Origin: Dehalococcoidales bacterium | GTDB taxonomy: Bacteria; Chloroflexota; Dehalococcoidia; Dehalococcoidales; UBA5760 | Assembly (NCBI GenBank): GCA_028710655.1 | Contig: JAQTTS010000002.1 | Location: 1 to 26,240, forward strand | Length of the DNA stretch: 26,240 nucleotides | Reading direction: 5' to 3' | In this document: piece after piece, positions 6,954 through 14,856 of the stretch | Position numbering within the stretch: position 1 is the stretch's first letter | How the letters are laid out: each line of letters begins with the position of its first letter | The notes under the pieces: model-generated | Told to the model about the DNA's origin: nothing | Databases searched by the model: none | What the model saw: the letters and a program-made list of their open reading frames with translations, nothing else | Made by a program: the position numbers and the translations under genes

Positions 6954-8210
6954 TTAAATGCCCCCCGTGATACCAGCCATCATGGTCATCATCATGAGCA
7001 CGTTCATAGCCGAGGTCATGTCATCAGCCGGAGCCGATGTTTGCGCTACCTGCCCCAGCATAGTACCCATAGCCGGTAGTCCGAAGCCGTAGGAGTTATC
7101 TTTCTTGACAGGTGCATTAACTGGCTTAGTGGAAAAGTAGGGGGCAAACTGCCGGGCTTCAGCCCAACGAAATTGCCAACTTTCACCATAAGCCCGCCGG
7201 CCGCTCTCCCAGAGAAGACCTGTTAAACCTGCCAGCATAGGAGCCGCAAAGCTGGTCCCTGACTTGGTAACATACTCATCGTCAGATTTATGGCTGGCCA
7301 TTTCCAGGTTGGTGCCCCAGATAACAAAGTCTGGCTTGGTTTCTCCCTGTATCGTTGGACCGCGGGAAGACTTCTCCCAGATAACCAGATCTCCAGTGGT
7401 CTCAATAGCACCAACGGCAATGACCTCGGGATCACAAGCCGGCAGCATCAAGGTTGTCATCTTGGGTCCGGAGTTCCCTGCAGCTGCGATGACATCCAAC
7501 CCATACTCGGTACTGGCTTCACGGCAGGCGGCTCTAACCGGATTATCCGGATCTCCATCATCTTCAGTCCCAAGACTAAGGTTAATGATGTTCGGATACA
7601 ATTCATCCGTTGGCCAGAGTCCTCGCTTCCTTGCTTCCTCAGCCAGCTCACAAACACGGTCTATGCCGAGGACAATATCCTCATCGTTGCCGATTCCCTC
7701 ATCACTGATAACCTTGATGTTCATTAACACAGCACCAGGAGAAACACCTGCTTTACTACCGAGACCATGGAGACCACCAGCGATAACAAAACCTACCTGT
7801 GTGCCATGCCCGAAGATATCGTTAGCTAAGGGAGAATCTGTTAAATTTGCCTCATATACTACTTTATTCTGCAAAGATTCATGGCTCTTACGAATTCCGC
7901 TATCCAGTACCGCTACGGTAAGACCGGTACCGGTAAGGGGAGGTATAAAATATGACCTCAACAGGTAAAAGACATCTGAGATGGATTCAACCGTCTGCGT
8001 GGCCGTTAGTACCTGGTCTGTCTTATACTCTTTCAGCTGTTTTAAGATTAATCCTGGTACCCGGGCTAGAGTTTTTGTTTGCTCCTCGTTTATCTCGCAA
8101 AAGATCTGCCCTACGAGCTTGGTCTTGACGATACTTCCGGCGCCAACTTTCTTTACTTCTGCCTCAAGCTGAGCCGGGTTAAGACTTTTTGAAATCACAG
8201 CGTATCTCAT
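6954..8210 (-). CDS. Subtilisin-like serine protease (S8) with Met-rich C-terminal tail
   Basis: The 418-residue protein has a complete S8 catalytic set: D103 in AVLDSG, H135 in FGHGTQVG, the oxyanion Asn N246 in AAAGNSG, and S320 in KSGTSFAAP. Residues 1-65 look like an inhibitor-I9-type prodomain (beta-alpha fold starting RYAVISKSL). There is no N-terminal signal peptide, which is unusual for a secreted subtilase. The last 25 or so residues (MTSAMNVLMMMTMMAGIT) form a Met-rich hydrophobic stretch like those on neighbouring structural proteins, so it may be targeted to the same membrane or particle. Within the structural operon a role in proteolytic maturation of surface or particle proteins is plausible (inference). 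Confidence 0.88.
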   Translation of the reverse strand: MRYAVISKSLNPAQLEAEVKKVGAGSIVKTKLVGQIFCEINEEQTKTLARVPGLILKQLKEYKTDQVLTATQTVESISDVFYLLRSYFIPPLTGTGLTVAVLDSGIRKSHESLQNKVVYEANLTDSPLANDIFGHGTQVGFVIAGGLHGLGSKAGVSPGAVLMNIKVISDEGIGNDEDIVLGIDRVCELAEEARKRGLWPTDELYPNIINLSLGTEDDGDPDNPVRAACREASTEYGLDVIAAAGNSGPKMTTLMLPACDPEVIAVGAIETTGDLVIWEKSSRGPTIQGETKPDFVIWGTNLEMASHKSDDEYVTKSGTSFAAPMLAGLTGLLWESGRRAYGESWQFRWAEARQFAPYFSTKPVNAPVKKDNSYGFGLPAMGTMLGQVAQTSAPADDMTSAMNVLMMMTMMAGITGGI

Positions 8211-8224
8211 TAATTAACCATCCT

Positions 8225-9406
8225 TTACACCGCGATCTGCGGGGTATAAGTAAGTGCTAAAGTCTCGCCATCAGCCACTATTACATCCGGGCTGATAATA
8301 TCCCGGCAAATACAAAGCTCTCCTCCCGCTCCAACAAAACTCCCATAAGTATCCGGGAACGCCGCATAGATTCCACATTCTCTGACTGTAATATCTCCAC
8401 CAGAACGGTTGGTAAACAAGCGGCGGATCTCGAATTCAGCGGTCGGATTGGATACCGATAGACCCGATATGTCACAGCCCCCATATTCAATTTCTCTGGG
8501 TGAGGTACCATATAGATCAATCAAGGTTGTGACATAGTCACTCCCACTGGTATCTCCAAAACGTGGTTTTTTAAGATCGTAATAACCACGCGGTGTAGAC
8601 GTGTAATAATGCCGCTGCATGTAAGCGTAATTAGCCTGCTGGTTGCACCAGATGTGATAAGGAATTCCTGGAAGCAACGTAACTGGAGAGGGTAAAATAA
8701 ACTCTCGCCACTCATATGGCGCTGCGGTAGGCAGAGTATTACCATCAGTCGTCGCCACAGCTAAAATAGTGTATGACTCACCGGCTGCAATAGCGGTTTT
8801 TACTTCAAGCGTAATCGTTCCTGGGCTGCCGCTGCGGTACATCAGAAATTTGACTGAAGTTACATCGAATTGCTTGAACGGATAATAGAAGGTGCCATAC
8901 CATCCGCTTAAAACTTGGTTATTGTTGTCCCCCGTCAGGTTGGCATCCTGGCGGCTGATAACTGTGACAGGTGCTCTCCTGCCATGTGGAATACGGCTGG
9001 CTAAGCGGTAGTCCGTTGGAGTGACAGCTGAATTTGAGCTGCCGATCTGGATTCCAACCAGTTCACCCGGCACCACCATGCCCACTTGTGGATCGGCTGT
9101 AAAAATCGCATCGCCATTCTGATAAGCCTGTCCGACAATGACCTGGGCTTTACCCCCGGGAGAGGCAATGAGAAGATTCGGTTTAAGTCTGCGATAACCG
9201 TATCCACTAACGGGGGATTGGACATCTATGTGGCGAATTCCTCCGGTAATGTCGTAGATAGTACGGGGAGCAGCCGACTGTATCTGAGCATGGGCGATGT
9301 AGAGCAGTTCCATCAGGTTTTTGGTAAAACTGCGAACATTCTGTTTTCGTGTCTCAATAAGCTTTCCCTGCCGGTCGGTTTTAGTTAATGTTAAAAGCGT
9401 TTTCAT
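8225..9406 (-). CDS. Fibre/adhesin-like structural protein with inserted beta domain
   Basis: The 393-residue protein is homologous at both ends to the next protein upstream (9417-10130). The N-terminal part shares an R-x-F/FxxxLMELL-type helix and a T-x-x-D-Y-x-L-x-x-x-I-x-H-G segment. The C-terminal part shares F-x-N-x-S-G-x-x-I-x-V-x-E-x-G-(I/L)-Y and a final I-x-x-G-x-T-L-x-(I/L)-x-Y. Between them, about residues 165-310, sits a beta-rich insert that resembles lectin-like or choice-of-anchor domains (V-T-S-V-K-F-L-M-Y, L-L-P-G-I-P-Y-H-I-W, repeated Tyr). Such proteins occur among phage receptor-binding structures. The ATG has a GAGG site eight bases upstream. Confidence 0.65.
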   Translation of the reverse strand: MKTLLTLTKTDRQGKLIETRKQNVRSFTKNLMELLYIAHAQIQSAAPRTIYDITGGIRHIDVQSPVSGYGYRRLKPNLLIASPGGKAQVIVGQAYQNGDAIFTADPQVGMVVPGELVGIQIGSSNSAVTPTDYRLASRIPHGRRAPVTVISRQDANLTGDNNNQVLSGWYGTFYYPFKQFDVTSVKFLMYRSGSPGTITLEVKTAIAAGESYTILAVATTDGNTLPTAAPYEWREFILPSPVTLLPGIPYHIWCNQQANYAYMQRHYYTSTPRGYYDLKKPRFGDTSGSDYVTTLIDLYGTSPREIEYGGCDISGLSVSNPTAEFEIRRLFTNRSGGDITVRECGIYAAFPDTYGSFVGAGGELCICRDIISPDVIVADGETLALTYTPQIAV

Positions 9407-9416
9407 CTTTTTACCT

Positions 9417-10130
9417 CTATATCTCGCATTGCTGCCGGTAGTTTATAGTCAGGGTTTCGCCGTTAAGGATAGTGATACCCGCCAGAATCACGTCCCGGAT
9501 GGTACAAAAATAAGATACTGTTGGGCGATAACTGTCATTTGCCCTGGTGGTTGTGCCCGGTTTGATTACCGGCATATCACCGCTTACATACAATCCGATC
9601 TCGTAGACCACGATCGTAGCACCGCTGGCATTGGCGAAATCCCTGGTCACCGTAAAATGGCTGGTGTTCAAATTTGAAGTGGGAAGTCCGAAAGCTACCC
9701 CGCCGTATTGCAACTGTCCGGCACCAGCACCATGCAGGATTTTGTTCTCCAAACCGTAATCATTAATAGTAGGTGCGGTAAAACCGGTACCCACCACAAT
9801 ACCGTAGCTGTCGATATTAGCCACGGCCGCGCAATCGAAATTTAGGCTCGAATGAGCAATATCTTTTTCTGCGCCTGCAGTATCTATAATCTGCAGAGGT
9901 GCCACTTCGGTAATCCCCATCATCTGTACCAGCAGTAAATCCATAAACTGCCGTACGTAACTCTCAGCTTTTTTAACGCAGAGTTCTCGAACGGTGCCAT
10001 CATGGCGTTTGATTGTCCATTCCAGCACGACGCCGATTTCGCCTGGTTCGAAAACTACCTTATCGGGTTCCTGCATTCCAATAATGCCGTTGCATTTAAT
10101 CCTGGGATATTTGATTAATGTATCTTTCAT
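9417..10130 (-). CDS. Fibre/baseplate-like structural protein, short paralogue
   Basis: The 237-residue protein is the short version of the 8225-9406 product, lacking the lectin-like insert. Shared features are the early amphipathic helix (Y-V-R-Q-F-M-D-L-L-L), N-D-Y-G-L-E-N-K-I-L-H-G, A-S-G-A-T-I-V-V-Y-E-I-G-L-Y, and the ending I-L-N-G-E-T-L-T-I-N-Y. The ATG at 10130 is chosen over the in-frame GTG at 10136 because TAGGAG, overlapping the upstream stop, leaves proper spacing only for the ATG. The E-x-G-(I/L)-Y signature is common in phage minor structural proteins (from memory; no search run). Confidence 0.62.
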   Translation of the reverse strand: MKDTLIKYPRIKCNGIIGMQEPDKVVFEPGEIGVVLEWTIKRHDGTVRELCVKKAESYVRQFMDLLLVQMMGITEVAPLQIIDTAGAEKDIAHSSLNFDCAAVANIDSYGIVVGTGFTAPTINDYGLENKILHGAGAGQLQYGGVAFGLPTSNLNTSHFTVTRDFANASGATIVVYEIGLYVSGDMPVIKPGTTTRANDSYRPTVSYFCTIRDVILAGITILNGETLTINYRQQCEI

Positions 10131-10138
10131 ATTCACTC

Positions 10139-11548
10139 CTAATAGTCCTTGCTGATGAGAGCAAAGCCAGCTTTAGGCTGACTGTAACCTGATCCTGCAT
10201 CTGTACATCTTGCCCTCAGCCAATATAGATTCATTCCCTGTAGAGTGTCTTTAGCCCAATTTGCCTGAGGACTGTGTGAAATGATATTTACTCCGTAGTT
10301 CTGGAAAAGATTAGTACCATCTGCAAGATCAACACACGAAGCCCAAAGTCCTCCCCCGAGGGAATACTCAAAAGTCAAGGCGTAAGAGCCTGCTCCGACC
10401 ACACTCACATCCTGCAATACTCTCTCAAATGGCAAGTCGTAACCCCAGTAATAAGCATCTCCAATCGCTAAACTGGCAGGCAACAAGGTCATGTCATCCA
10501 GGGTATAACCGACTTTGAACATGTAGTCCTTGCTGGTATCGGTGGCCCAGCTCGTACCTGCATTGGTGCTATATTCGCGGTTTCCGCCAGCATACGTGGG
10601 TGAGGTGTTGTCGCTGCGCCAGTACAAGCCACTGGTAGCGCATCTCGCCACAATGGCATATCGAACTCCCAGACTTAGCCAGGGGGCTGTGGTAAAGGGA
10701 ATCCAATACCAATTAGCATTACCGCTACCGAGGAATGGCAGTTCGTTACCGTTAAAGGTGGCGATGCACAAATCGACACCGGTAGGATGATTGGAGCCAT
10801 CTACGGCTTTTAGGGAAACAGTCACCAATCCCGGAGCCGTACCGCCATCATTACGGTAGAGTTTTAACCAGACTCCCCTGACCCTTTGGGCAAAAGTTGC
10901 GGTGAAGGTCTGGGCTTCCCAGTAAGAACTGTTAGAGAAACCCTGCTGGCTGTCATCGTTTGCAATGTATTGCTGGTCTATCAAAATGGCTGATTTGGCC
11001 CCTAAAGTTTCGTCCGTCTGTATTACTCCTGCTTCGGCTATCGCTCCACTAACGGCTAAATCCGCCTGGATGAGGTTATCTGCCAGAACAGGAGACTTTG
11101 ATTCCTGGTGGTGCGGATTAAAACCCTCCGCCAGGATCGATGTCACTATTTCCGGTTCTTGTCTGAGAAACCAATTTGAATTAACTAAATTGTCAACACC
11201 GTAAGGCACGGTTAACGGCGCTAACTTCTCATAAATCTTGTCAGGACTAAAGGGTTTTTCCGACTGCCTGGAGATTTCGATAGTCACCGGGAAATAACGG
11301 TATAGATATGTCCCGCCAGGAGCCCATACTATCCGTTGTCCTGGGCCTGCTGATGTTAGCACATAGCTTTCTGGGCCTGGAGGTAGTGTTTCTAATAACA
11401 TGCCATTGTGCTGAACGATATGGCCAGTGGTCATACCTCCCGCGATTTGCTTGACGTTACTAATGCCCTTCCCGTTCCAGTTTTTATCGGTATCTATCTG
11501 GAGTTGGGAGAGCTTGGTAATACTGCTGCCTTTAATCAGTACCGACAT
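10139..11548 (-). CDS. Tail-fibre/adhesin-like protein with lectin-like domain
   Basis: This 469-residue protein begins with about 80 residues homologous to the whole 83-residue product encoded just upstream (D-x-D-K-(N/D)-W, G-I-x-N-(V/L)-K, G-M-x-x-G-x-I-x-x-(H)-x-G, then G-P-G-Q-x-(I/V)-x-W). The G-x-I...G...L-x-P-G...G-P-G...W pattern is typical of phage tail fibres and related adhesins. Residues about 205-350 carry a beta domain like choice-of-anchor modules (A-Q-T-F-T-A-T-F, R-G-V-W-L-K-L-Y-R-N-D-G, L-G-V-R-Y-A-I-V). A C-terminal part with W-Y/Y-L-R-A-R-C strands follows. No catalytic motif is seen. Likely host-cell or surface binding (inference). Confidence 0.65.
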   Translation of the reverse strand: MSVLIKGSSITKLSQLQIDTDKNWNGKGISNVKQIAGGMTTGHIVQHNGMLLETLPPGPESYVLTSAGPGQRIVWAPGGTYLYRYFPVTIEISRQSEKPFSPDKIYEKLAPLTVPYGVDNLVNSNWFLRQEPEIVTSILAEGFNPHHQESKSPVLADNLIQADLAVSGAIAEAGVIQTDETLGAKSAILIDQQYIANDDSQQGFSNSSYWEAQTFTATFAQRVRGVWLKLYRNDGGTAPGLVTVSLKAVDGSNHPTGVDLCIATFNGNELPFLGSGNANWYWIPFTTAPWLSLGVRYAIVARCATSGLYWRSDNTSPTYAGGNREYSTNAGTSWATDTSKDYMFKVGYTLDDMTLLPASLAIGDAYYWGYDLPFERVLQDVSVVGAGSYALTFEYSLGGGLWASCVDLADGTNLFQNYGVNIISHSPQANWAKDTLQGMNLYWLRARCTDAGSGYSQPKAGFALISKDY

Positions 11549-11551
11549 ACC

Positions 11552-11803
11552 CTACTCCTCCATCACCGGGGGCGCTTTCCAGCTAACCGGTTGCCCAGGG
11601 CCATTGGAGGTAAACTCATCGCCGATATTGCCCGGAGCCAGTTTCACGATACGGGTACCGTCATGAGCGAGAATGTCTCCTCTCTGCATTCCACTTACCA
11701 ATTCTTTTAAATTTATAATCCCAAAAGCTTGCCAGTCCTTGTCGATGTCTATTTCAAGAGCTGACAAGGCATCAACGCCTTTTGGATGTATCAATAAGCT
11801 CAC
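11552..11803 (-). CDS. Short fibre-module protein, paralogue of the following adhesin N-terminus
   Basis: The 83-residue protein consists only of the N-terminal module of the 10139-11548 product (LSALEIDIDKDW, then GMQRGDILAHDG, L-A-P-G, N-G-P-G-Q-P-V-S-W). It ends four bases before that gene. The GTG start at 11803 overlaps the preceding stop by one base (TAGTG), typical of translational coupling. It may be a separate attachment or assembly subunit, or the result of a partial duplication of the larger gene. Confidence 0.6.
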   Translation of the reverse strand: MSLLIHPKGVDALSALEIDIDKDWQAFGIINLKELVSGMQRGDILAHDGTRIVKLAPGNIGDEFTSNGPGQPVSWKAPPVMEE

Positions 11804-12270
11804 TACATCGCCTCCAGCATATAGTCGTAGTCCACTGCTTGACCGTTATCGGTAGCATCATTACTTTGCACGGTTACCCGTAAAATTCCATGCAAAGCCC
11901 AGCTGCCATTGATAACCGGAAGTCCGGGAGTATCTGTGGCAGCATTGAAATTCTGCTCGTATACTTTTCGTTCAGTACCATTTACGATTTTGTATAACCT
12001 CACCGTTATCTGGCTCCCAATCAGGTTATGGATACTTAAGGTCAGGTCATGTATCTTATTTCGTATGCCAACCGCGCCAATCTGAATTACGTCGGTTTCC
12101 GCCATCTGCCAGTCAGCAATAGTTGAACCCTCTCCGGGGATTTCTCCCCCCAGCTTATCTGTCTGGCCTTTAATTGCATCGAGCTTATCCCTAATATCGG
12201 TAAGTGCATACTCAATTGCTTGAAGGCTGACCTTTTCTGCTTTGTTTTCAACATAGAACTTGCCCGGCAT
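11803..12270 (-). CDS. Hypothetical beta-rich structural protein
   Basis: The 155-residue protein starts with a helical, charged segment (residues 8-45, coiled-coil-like spacing of Ala, Leu and Ile with Lys/Asp). Residues 55-155 are strand-rich: I-G-A-V-G-I-R-N-K-I-H-D-L-T-L-S, I-T-V-R-L-Y-K-I-V-N-G, and a final V-D-Y-D-Y-M-L-E-A-M. No catalytic motif. A helix followed by a beta head is a common shape for fibre or spike subunits. Its ATG overlaps the upstream stop by one base (TAATG). The family is not recognised. Confidence 0.5.
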   Translation of the reverse strand: MPGKFYVENKAEKVSLQAIEYALTDIRDKLDAIKGQTDKLGGEIPGEGSTIADWQMAETDVIQIGAVGIRNKIHDLTLSIHNLIGSQITVRLYKIVNGTERKVYEQNFNAATDTPGLPVINGSWALHGILRVTVQSNDATDNGQAVDYDYMLEAM

Positions 12271-12830
12271 TATTCATTTCTCCCCGCGGGTAAGAGCTTA
12301 CGCTCTTCCGTCACGGTAATCGTCTCAGGTTTTTTCTCGCCTTCCTTTGGTTTGGCTGCCGAAACAACGATCCCAAGCATCATAATCGGAACCATCATGT
12401 AAAGCAGCGAGCTCCAGTCGAATCCGGAAGATCCGGTAGACCCTGGCCATGTAGGCGGCAGGGCACTGGTATTACTCGGAGAAACCAGTACGGTGACCAC
12501 GGAGTCGGTTATCTCCTCGGTCTCCCTTTCTACCAGGAGAATGGCCAGCTCGCTGTTGCTCTCATCGAAGCGTAAAGCTCCCTTCAGCTTGATGAAATCG
12601 CCGGGAGCCACCTTGAACCAGGTATAGCCAAATACCGGTAATACTTCTTCACTAATTACCGCACCTTCACGGGAAAGCCTGGCCATCAATGTGTATTCAT
12701 TTTCTGTATCTCCCGGGTTGGCCACATAGATGCTGCAACCCAGGTCATAGCTGGGTTCATAGGTAATCCAGGGTGCCAAGTCCCAGAAGATGTCACCCAG
12801 GGTTCCGGACATGACATTAACCGGCGTCAT
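12270..12830 (-). CDS. Beta-domain protein with C-terminal membrane anchor
   Basis: The 186-residue protein has a strand-rich domain (about 10-115; Y-D-L-G-C-S-I-Y-V-A-N-P-G, then V-A-P-G-D-F-I-K-L-K-G), a Pro/Ser/Thr/Gly linker (118-136), a Met/Ile/Val-rich membrane segment (138-158, LLYMMVPIMMLGIVVSAA) and a basic/acidic tail. The layout is that of the 5123-5614 product: a beta domain held by a Met-rich C-terminal anchor. The start codon overlaps the upstream stop as ATGA. Not a recognised family. Probable surface or envelope subunit (inference). Confidence 0.58.
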   Translation of the reverse strand: MTPVNVMSGTLGDIFWDLAPWITYEPSYDLGCSIYVANPGDTENEYTLMARLSREGAVISEEVLPVFGYTWFKVAPGDFIKLKGALRFDESNSELAILLVERETEEITDSVVTVLVSPSNTSALPPTWPGSTGSSGFDWSSLLYMMVPIMMLGIVVSAAKPKEGEKKPETITVTEERKLLPAGRNE

Positions 12831-13000
12831 CGGAGTTCCACCTCCTCGCCCCTGAAAGCTTTCTTTACCAGTGACAGCGCCCAGGCTCCGATGGCAACCA
12901 TGATGGCTATATCAATGACACCAGCGACGAGTGCCTGCCAGAACTGCGGCTGGTACCCGGCCGGGTAATAGCTGTAATATTGCTGTGGTTGATAGCTCAT
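12827..13000 (-). CDS. Small Tyr/Gln-rich single-pass membrane protein
   Basis: This 57-residue protein has a Tyr/Gln/Pro-rich N-terminus (residues 1-18, with YYSYYPAGYQP), one hydrophobic helix at about 19-42 and a charged end (VKKAFRGEEVELR). The ATG at 13000 is preferred to the longer in-frame start at 13078 because AGGAGG lies at 13013-13008 with seven-base spacing, and its ATGA overlaps the stop of the previous gene. The Gln/Tyr-rich N-terminus with a YYP motif resembles the two Met-rich proteins at 14264 and 14506, so all three may be one class of small particle or envelope protein. Confidence 0.6.
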   Translation of the reverse strand: MSYQPQQYYSYYPAGYQPQFWQALVAGVIDIAIMVAIGAWALSLVKKAFRGEEVELR

Positions 13001-13503
13001 CTGCCAGCCTCCTTTACCTGCTTTGGTTTCTCCTTCGCCGGGGATAAAAGCGGTTTCATCAGGCTCGTGAGAAGCCATATCATGAGCAGCATCATCCCCA
13101 TGTTAACCAGGTTGGAAATCAGGCTCTTAAGCGAGTCGGGAAGGATGAGCCAGATACCGGCGGTCAGCAGGGGAGGCAGCACGACGGTGACTAGCAACCC
13201 GACGATGATAGGCAGCCAGGCAAAACCTTTTTGCCAGACCATGTAAACCGAGTTTGAGCCGGTTTCGGCGTACACATAATAGGCACTGCCTGGCCAGGGT
13301 TCGACACCGGCATCATGGCAGGCCTGCTCTATCTCGCCAAGGATTCCCTCCGATACCTTCTCGCTAAAGTCGAGGCGTACTAAGACAAGGGCACCTTCGT
13401 CCGCACTATCCTCAAGCGGGCTGAAGGTGCCCAGATCTCCAATCTTCTGAGCCTGTCCGATAAGGACAGCCCTGTATCCCGGTGGGACGAAAGCACAGGG
13501 CAT
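12997..13503 (-). CDS. Membrane protein with N-terminal soluble domain
   Basis: The 168-residue protein has a soluble alpha/beta N-terminal part (about 1-90), a hydrophobic hairpin around 94-121 (LPIIVGLLVTVVLPPLLTAG) and a third Met-rich segment at 127-151 (NMGMMLLMIWLL), then a Lys-rich tail. No family is recognised. It lies between a beta-rich protein and the small Tyr/Gln-rich protein in the structural operon, which suggests a membrane-embedded assembly component. The ATG at 13503 has a GGGAGG site. Confidence 0.55.
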   Translation of the reverse strand: MPCAFVPPGYRAVLIGQAQKIGDLGTFSPLEDSADEGALVLVRLDFSEKVSEGILGEIEQACHDAGVEPWPGSAYYVYAETGSNSVYMVWQKGFAWLPIIVGLLVTVVLPPLLTAGIWLILPDSLKSLISNLVNMGMMLLMIWLLTSLMKPLLSPAKEKPKQVKEAGR

Positions 13504-13520
13504 GTTTCACCTCCCTGCGC

Positions 13521-14231
13521 TTATTCGACCAGTCTTTTGCCTCTGAGCCCCCATACCGTCAGGTCAACGGTGACCGCGCCGCCGGCAATCGCTGCTGTTT
13601 CACCAGTAGCGACCAGCGTAAGCTTGTCTCCGCCGATGAGCCTTAAAGCATTGCCCAACTCGTCGGGATCGCCGAAATCCCTGATCACCTCTCGGTAAAC
13701 CTTGACCTCGGCCGCGCCGTCCCAGTAAGCACCGACCAGCACCAGGTCGTGATCAAACACGTCCCCGGCGGCAATCTGCGCCTGGGTCGCTATGAGTCGG
13801 TCGTTGGTGTTGTAGAATAGCTTGGCGACGTCATCGGTTACCGGGAAACGGGAGACCCTGAAGTTGCAGATAAGATCGCCCGCGCTCAAACCAGCCTGCT
13901 GGTGGATGCGAATTTCGTGCCCACGGAGATACCATATCTCGCCCTCGGGCACTTCGATTTCTCCGGTTACGGAAGCGCCGACCGCTGTGCCAATGGGCAC
14001 AGTGACGCTGACCTGTCCGTTCCGGATGTCGATCCGGTCCAGCGTATGCTGTTTTTCTGCCAGGACGAGCTGTTCGCTCAATACCTGGAGCGGAAGCCCC
14101 ATCCAGAAACCGGACTCGTTATCGTAGACGCCCAAAAGATTTAAATACTGTCCCAACGGAGGCACCCATCCCTTGGGAGGCCGCGTGCCCGGATAGCCCG
14201 CGTATTGCTGCGGAATGATTTTATTCGTCAT
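13521..14231 (-). CDS. Beta-rich structural protein, candidate main soluble subunit
   Basis: The 236-residue protein begins with a Pro/Gly/Tyr-rich stretch (residues 7-30), then a helix, and is strand-rich from about 50 to the end: V-S-V-T-V-P-I-G, V-P-E-G-E-I-W-Y-L-R-G-H-E-I-R-I, and a final L-T-V-W-G-L-R-G-K-R. The repeated strand-turn pattern fits a jelly-roll or other beta-sandwich, but no sequence family is recognised. An AAGGAGG site precedes the ATG at 14231. Its place right after the two small Met-rich proteins, and the lack of any HK97-like capsid gene, make it a candidate particle subunit (inference). Confidence 0.5.
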   Translation of the reverse strand: MTNKIIPQQYAGYPGTRPPKGWVPPLGQYLNLLGVYDNESGFWMGLPLQVLSEQLVLAEKQHTLDRIDIRNGQVSVTVPIGTAVGASVTGEIEVPEGEIWYLRGHEIRIHQQAGLSAGDLICNFRVSRFPVTDDVAKLFYNTNDRLIATQAQIAAGDVFDHDLVLVGAYWDGAAEVKVYREVIRDFGDPDELGNALRLIGGDKLTLVATGETAAIAGGAVTVDLTVWGLRGKRLVE

Positions 14232-14263
14232 ATTCTGACCTCCTTATAGATTTTTACCTCCGG

Positions 14264-14464
14264 CTAGGATTTGCTGGAGCCGGTGACGCCCTTCATCATA
14301 GGCATCAAAATAGCCATCATCATGACCATCATGATCATCGGCATCATGGCTGAAAACATACTGGTCATATCGGTCGTCTGTGCCGGGTAGTAACCCGATA
14401 CCGTACCGTATTGATATTGCTGAGGCCTCATCTGTTGCCCGGCGAACTGCTGCGTTCCAAACAT
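14264..14464 (-). CDS. Met-rich small membrane protein, copy 1
   Basis: This 66-residue protein has a Gln/Tyr/Gly-rich N-terminal half (1-31) and a hydrophobic helix at 37-57 of which about half the residues are Met (MFSAMMPMIMMVMMMA), then a short KGVTGSSKS end. It is a paralogue of the 67-residue protein at 14506: both share Y-Y-P-x-Q-T-T-D-x-T, the Met-rich core and K-G-V-T. An AAGGAGG site nine bases before the ATG predicts strong translation. Single-pass, abundant and small, it resembles in shape coat proteins of filamentous or membrane-bearing phages, without sequence similarity I can claim. Confidence 0.65.
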   Translation of the reverse strand: MFGTQQFAGQQMRPQQYQYGTVSGYYPAQTTDMTSMFSAMMPMIMMVMMMAILMPMMKGVTGSSKS

Positions 14465-14505
14465 TGTTGATTCCCTCCTTATGGTTTTTGGGTTATTTTT
14501 ACTGG

Positions 14506-14709
14506 TTACTCTCTGGCGGTAACGCCCTTGAGCATCGGCGTAATCATGGCAAACATCATCACCATCATGATCATTGGCATCATGGCTGAGAACATTCCCC
14601 CGGTGGGATCAGTGGTTTGCGTGGGGTAATAGGCTGAAGGGCCGCTTACCTGCATGGCGCCGTACTGCCCGGGAGCTACCGGACCGGTTACCTGCTGTCC
14701 TGTGAACAT
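14506..14709 (-). CDS. Met-rich small membrane protein, copy 2
   Basis: The 67-residue protein is the tandem paralogue of the 14264-14464 product, with the same plan: N-terminal Gln/Gly/Pro/Tyr-rich part, then GGMFSAMMPMIMMVMMFAM as the membrane helix (about 38-60), then KGVTARE. A GAGGAGG site lies six bases before the ATG. The DNA of the Met-rich parts of the two genes is also close to identical, so the duplication may be recent or kept similar by the narrow codon choice for Met. Confidence 0.65.
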   Translation of the reverse strand: MFTGQQVTGPVAPGQYGAMQVSGPSAYYPTQTTDPTGGMFSAMMPMIMMVMMFAMITPMLKGVTARE

Positions 14710-14786
14710 GATTTCCTCCTCGTTAGTTTTGTCTGAAGCTTCCTTCTATTTATGCCCGATGCCATTTTCGGGAGAGGGATTCAATC

Positions 14787-14808
14787 TATCGCCGCCGCGA
14801 CGGCGATA
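14787..14808. repeat. GC-rich perfect hairpin in the gap after the MGKYA gene
   Basis: TATCGCCG (14787-14794) and CGGCGATA (14801-14808) form an 8-bp stem with a 6-base loop. It lies in the 147-bp gap 14710-14856 between the MGKYA copy 2 and the Met-rich genes, both read leftward. No T-run follows on the minus strand, so it may be a partial terminator, processing site or mRNA-stabilising hairpin rather than a full intrinsic terminator. A second weaker hairpin (CCCGA/TCGGG) lies next to it. Nothing else coding is seen in this gap. Confidence 0.5.
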
Positions 14809-14856
14809 AACCGTTTAAAGGCGGTACCCTCAAGACGACATCAAGCGATGAAAAAG

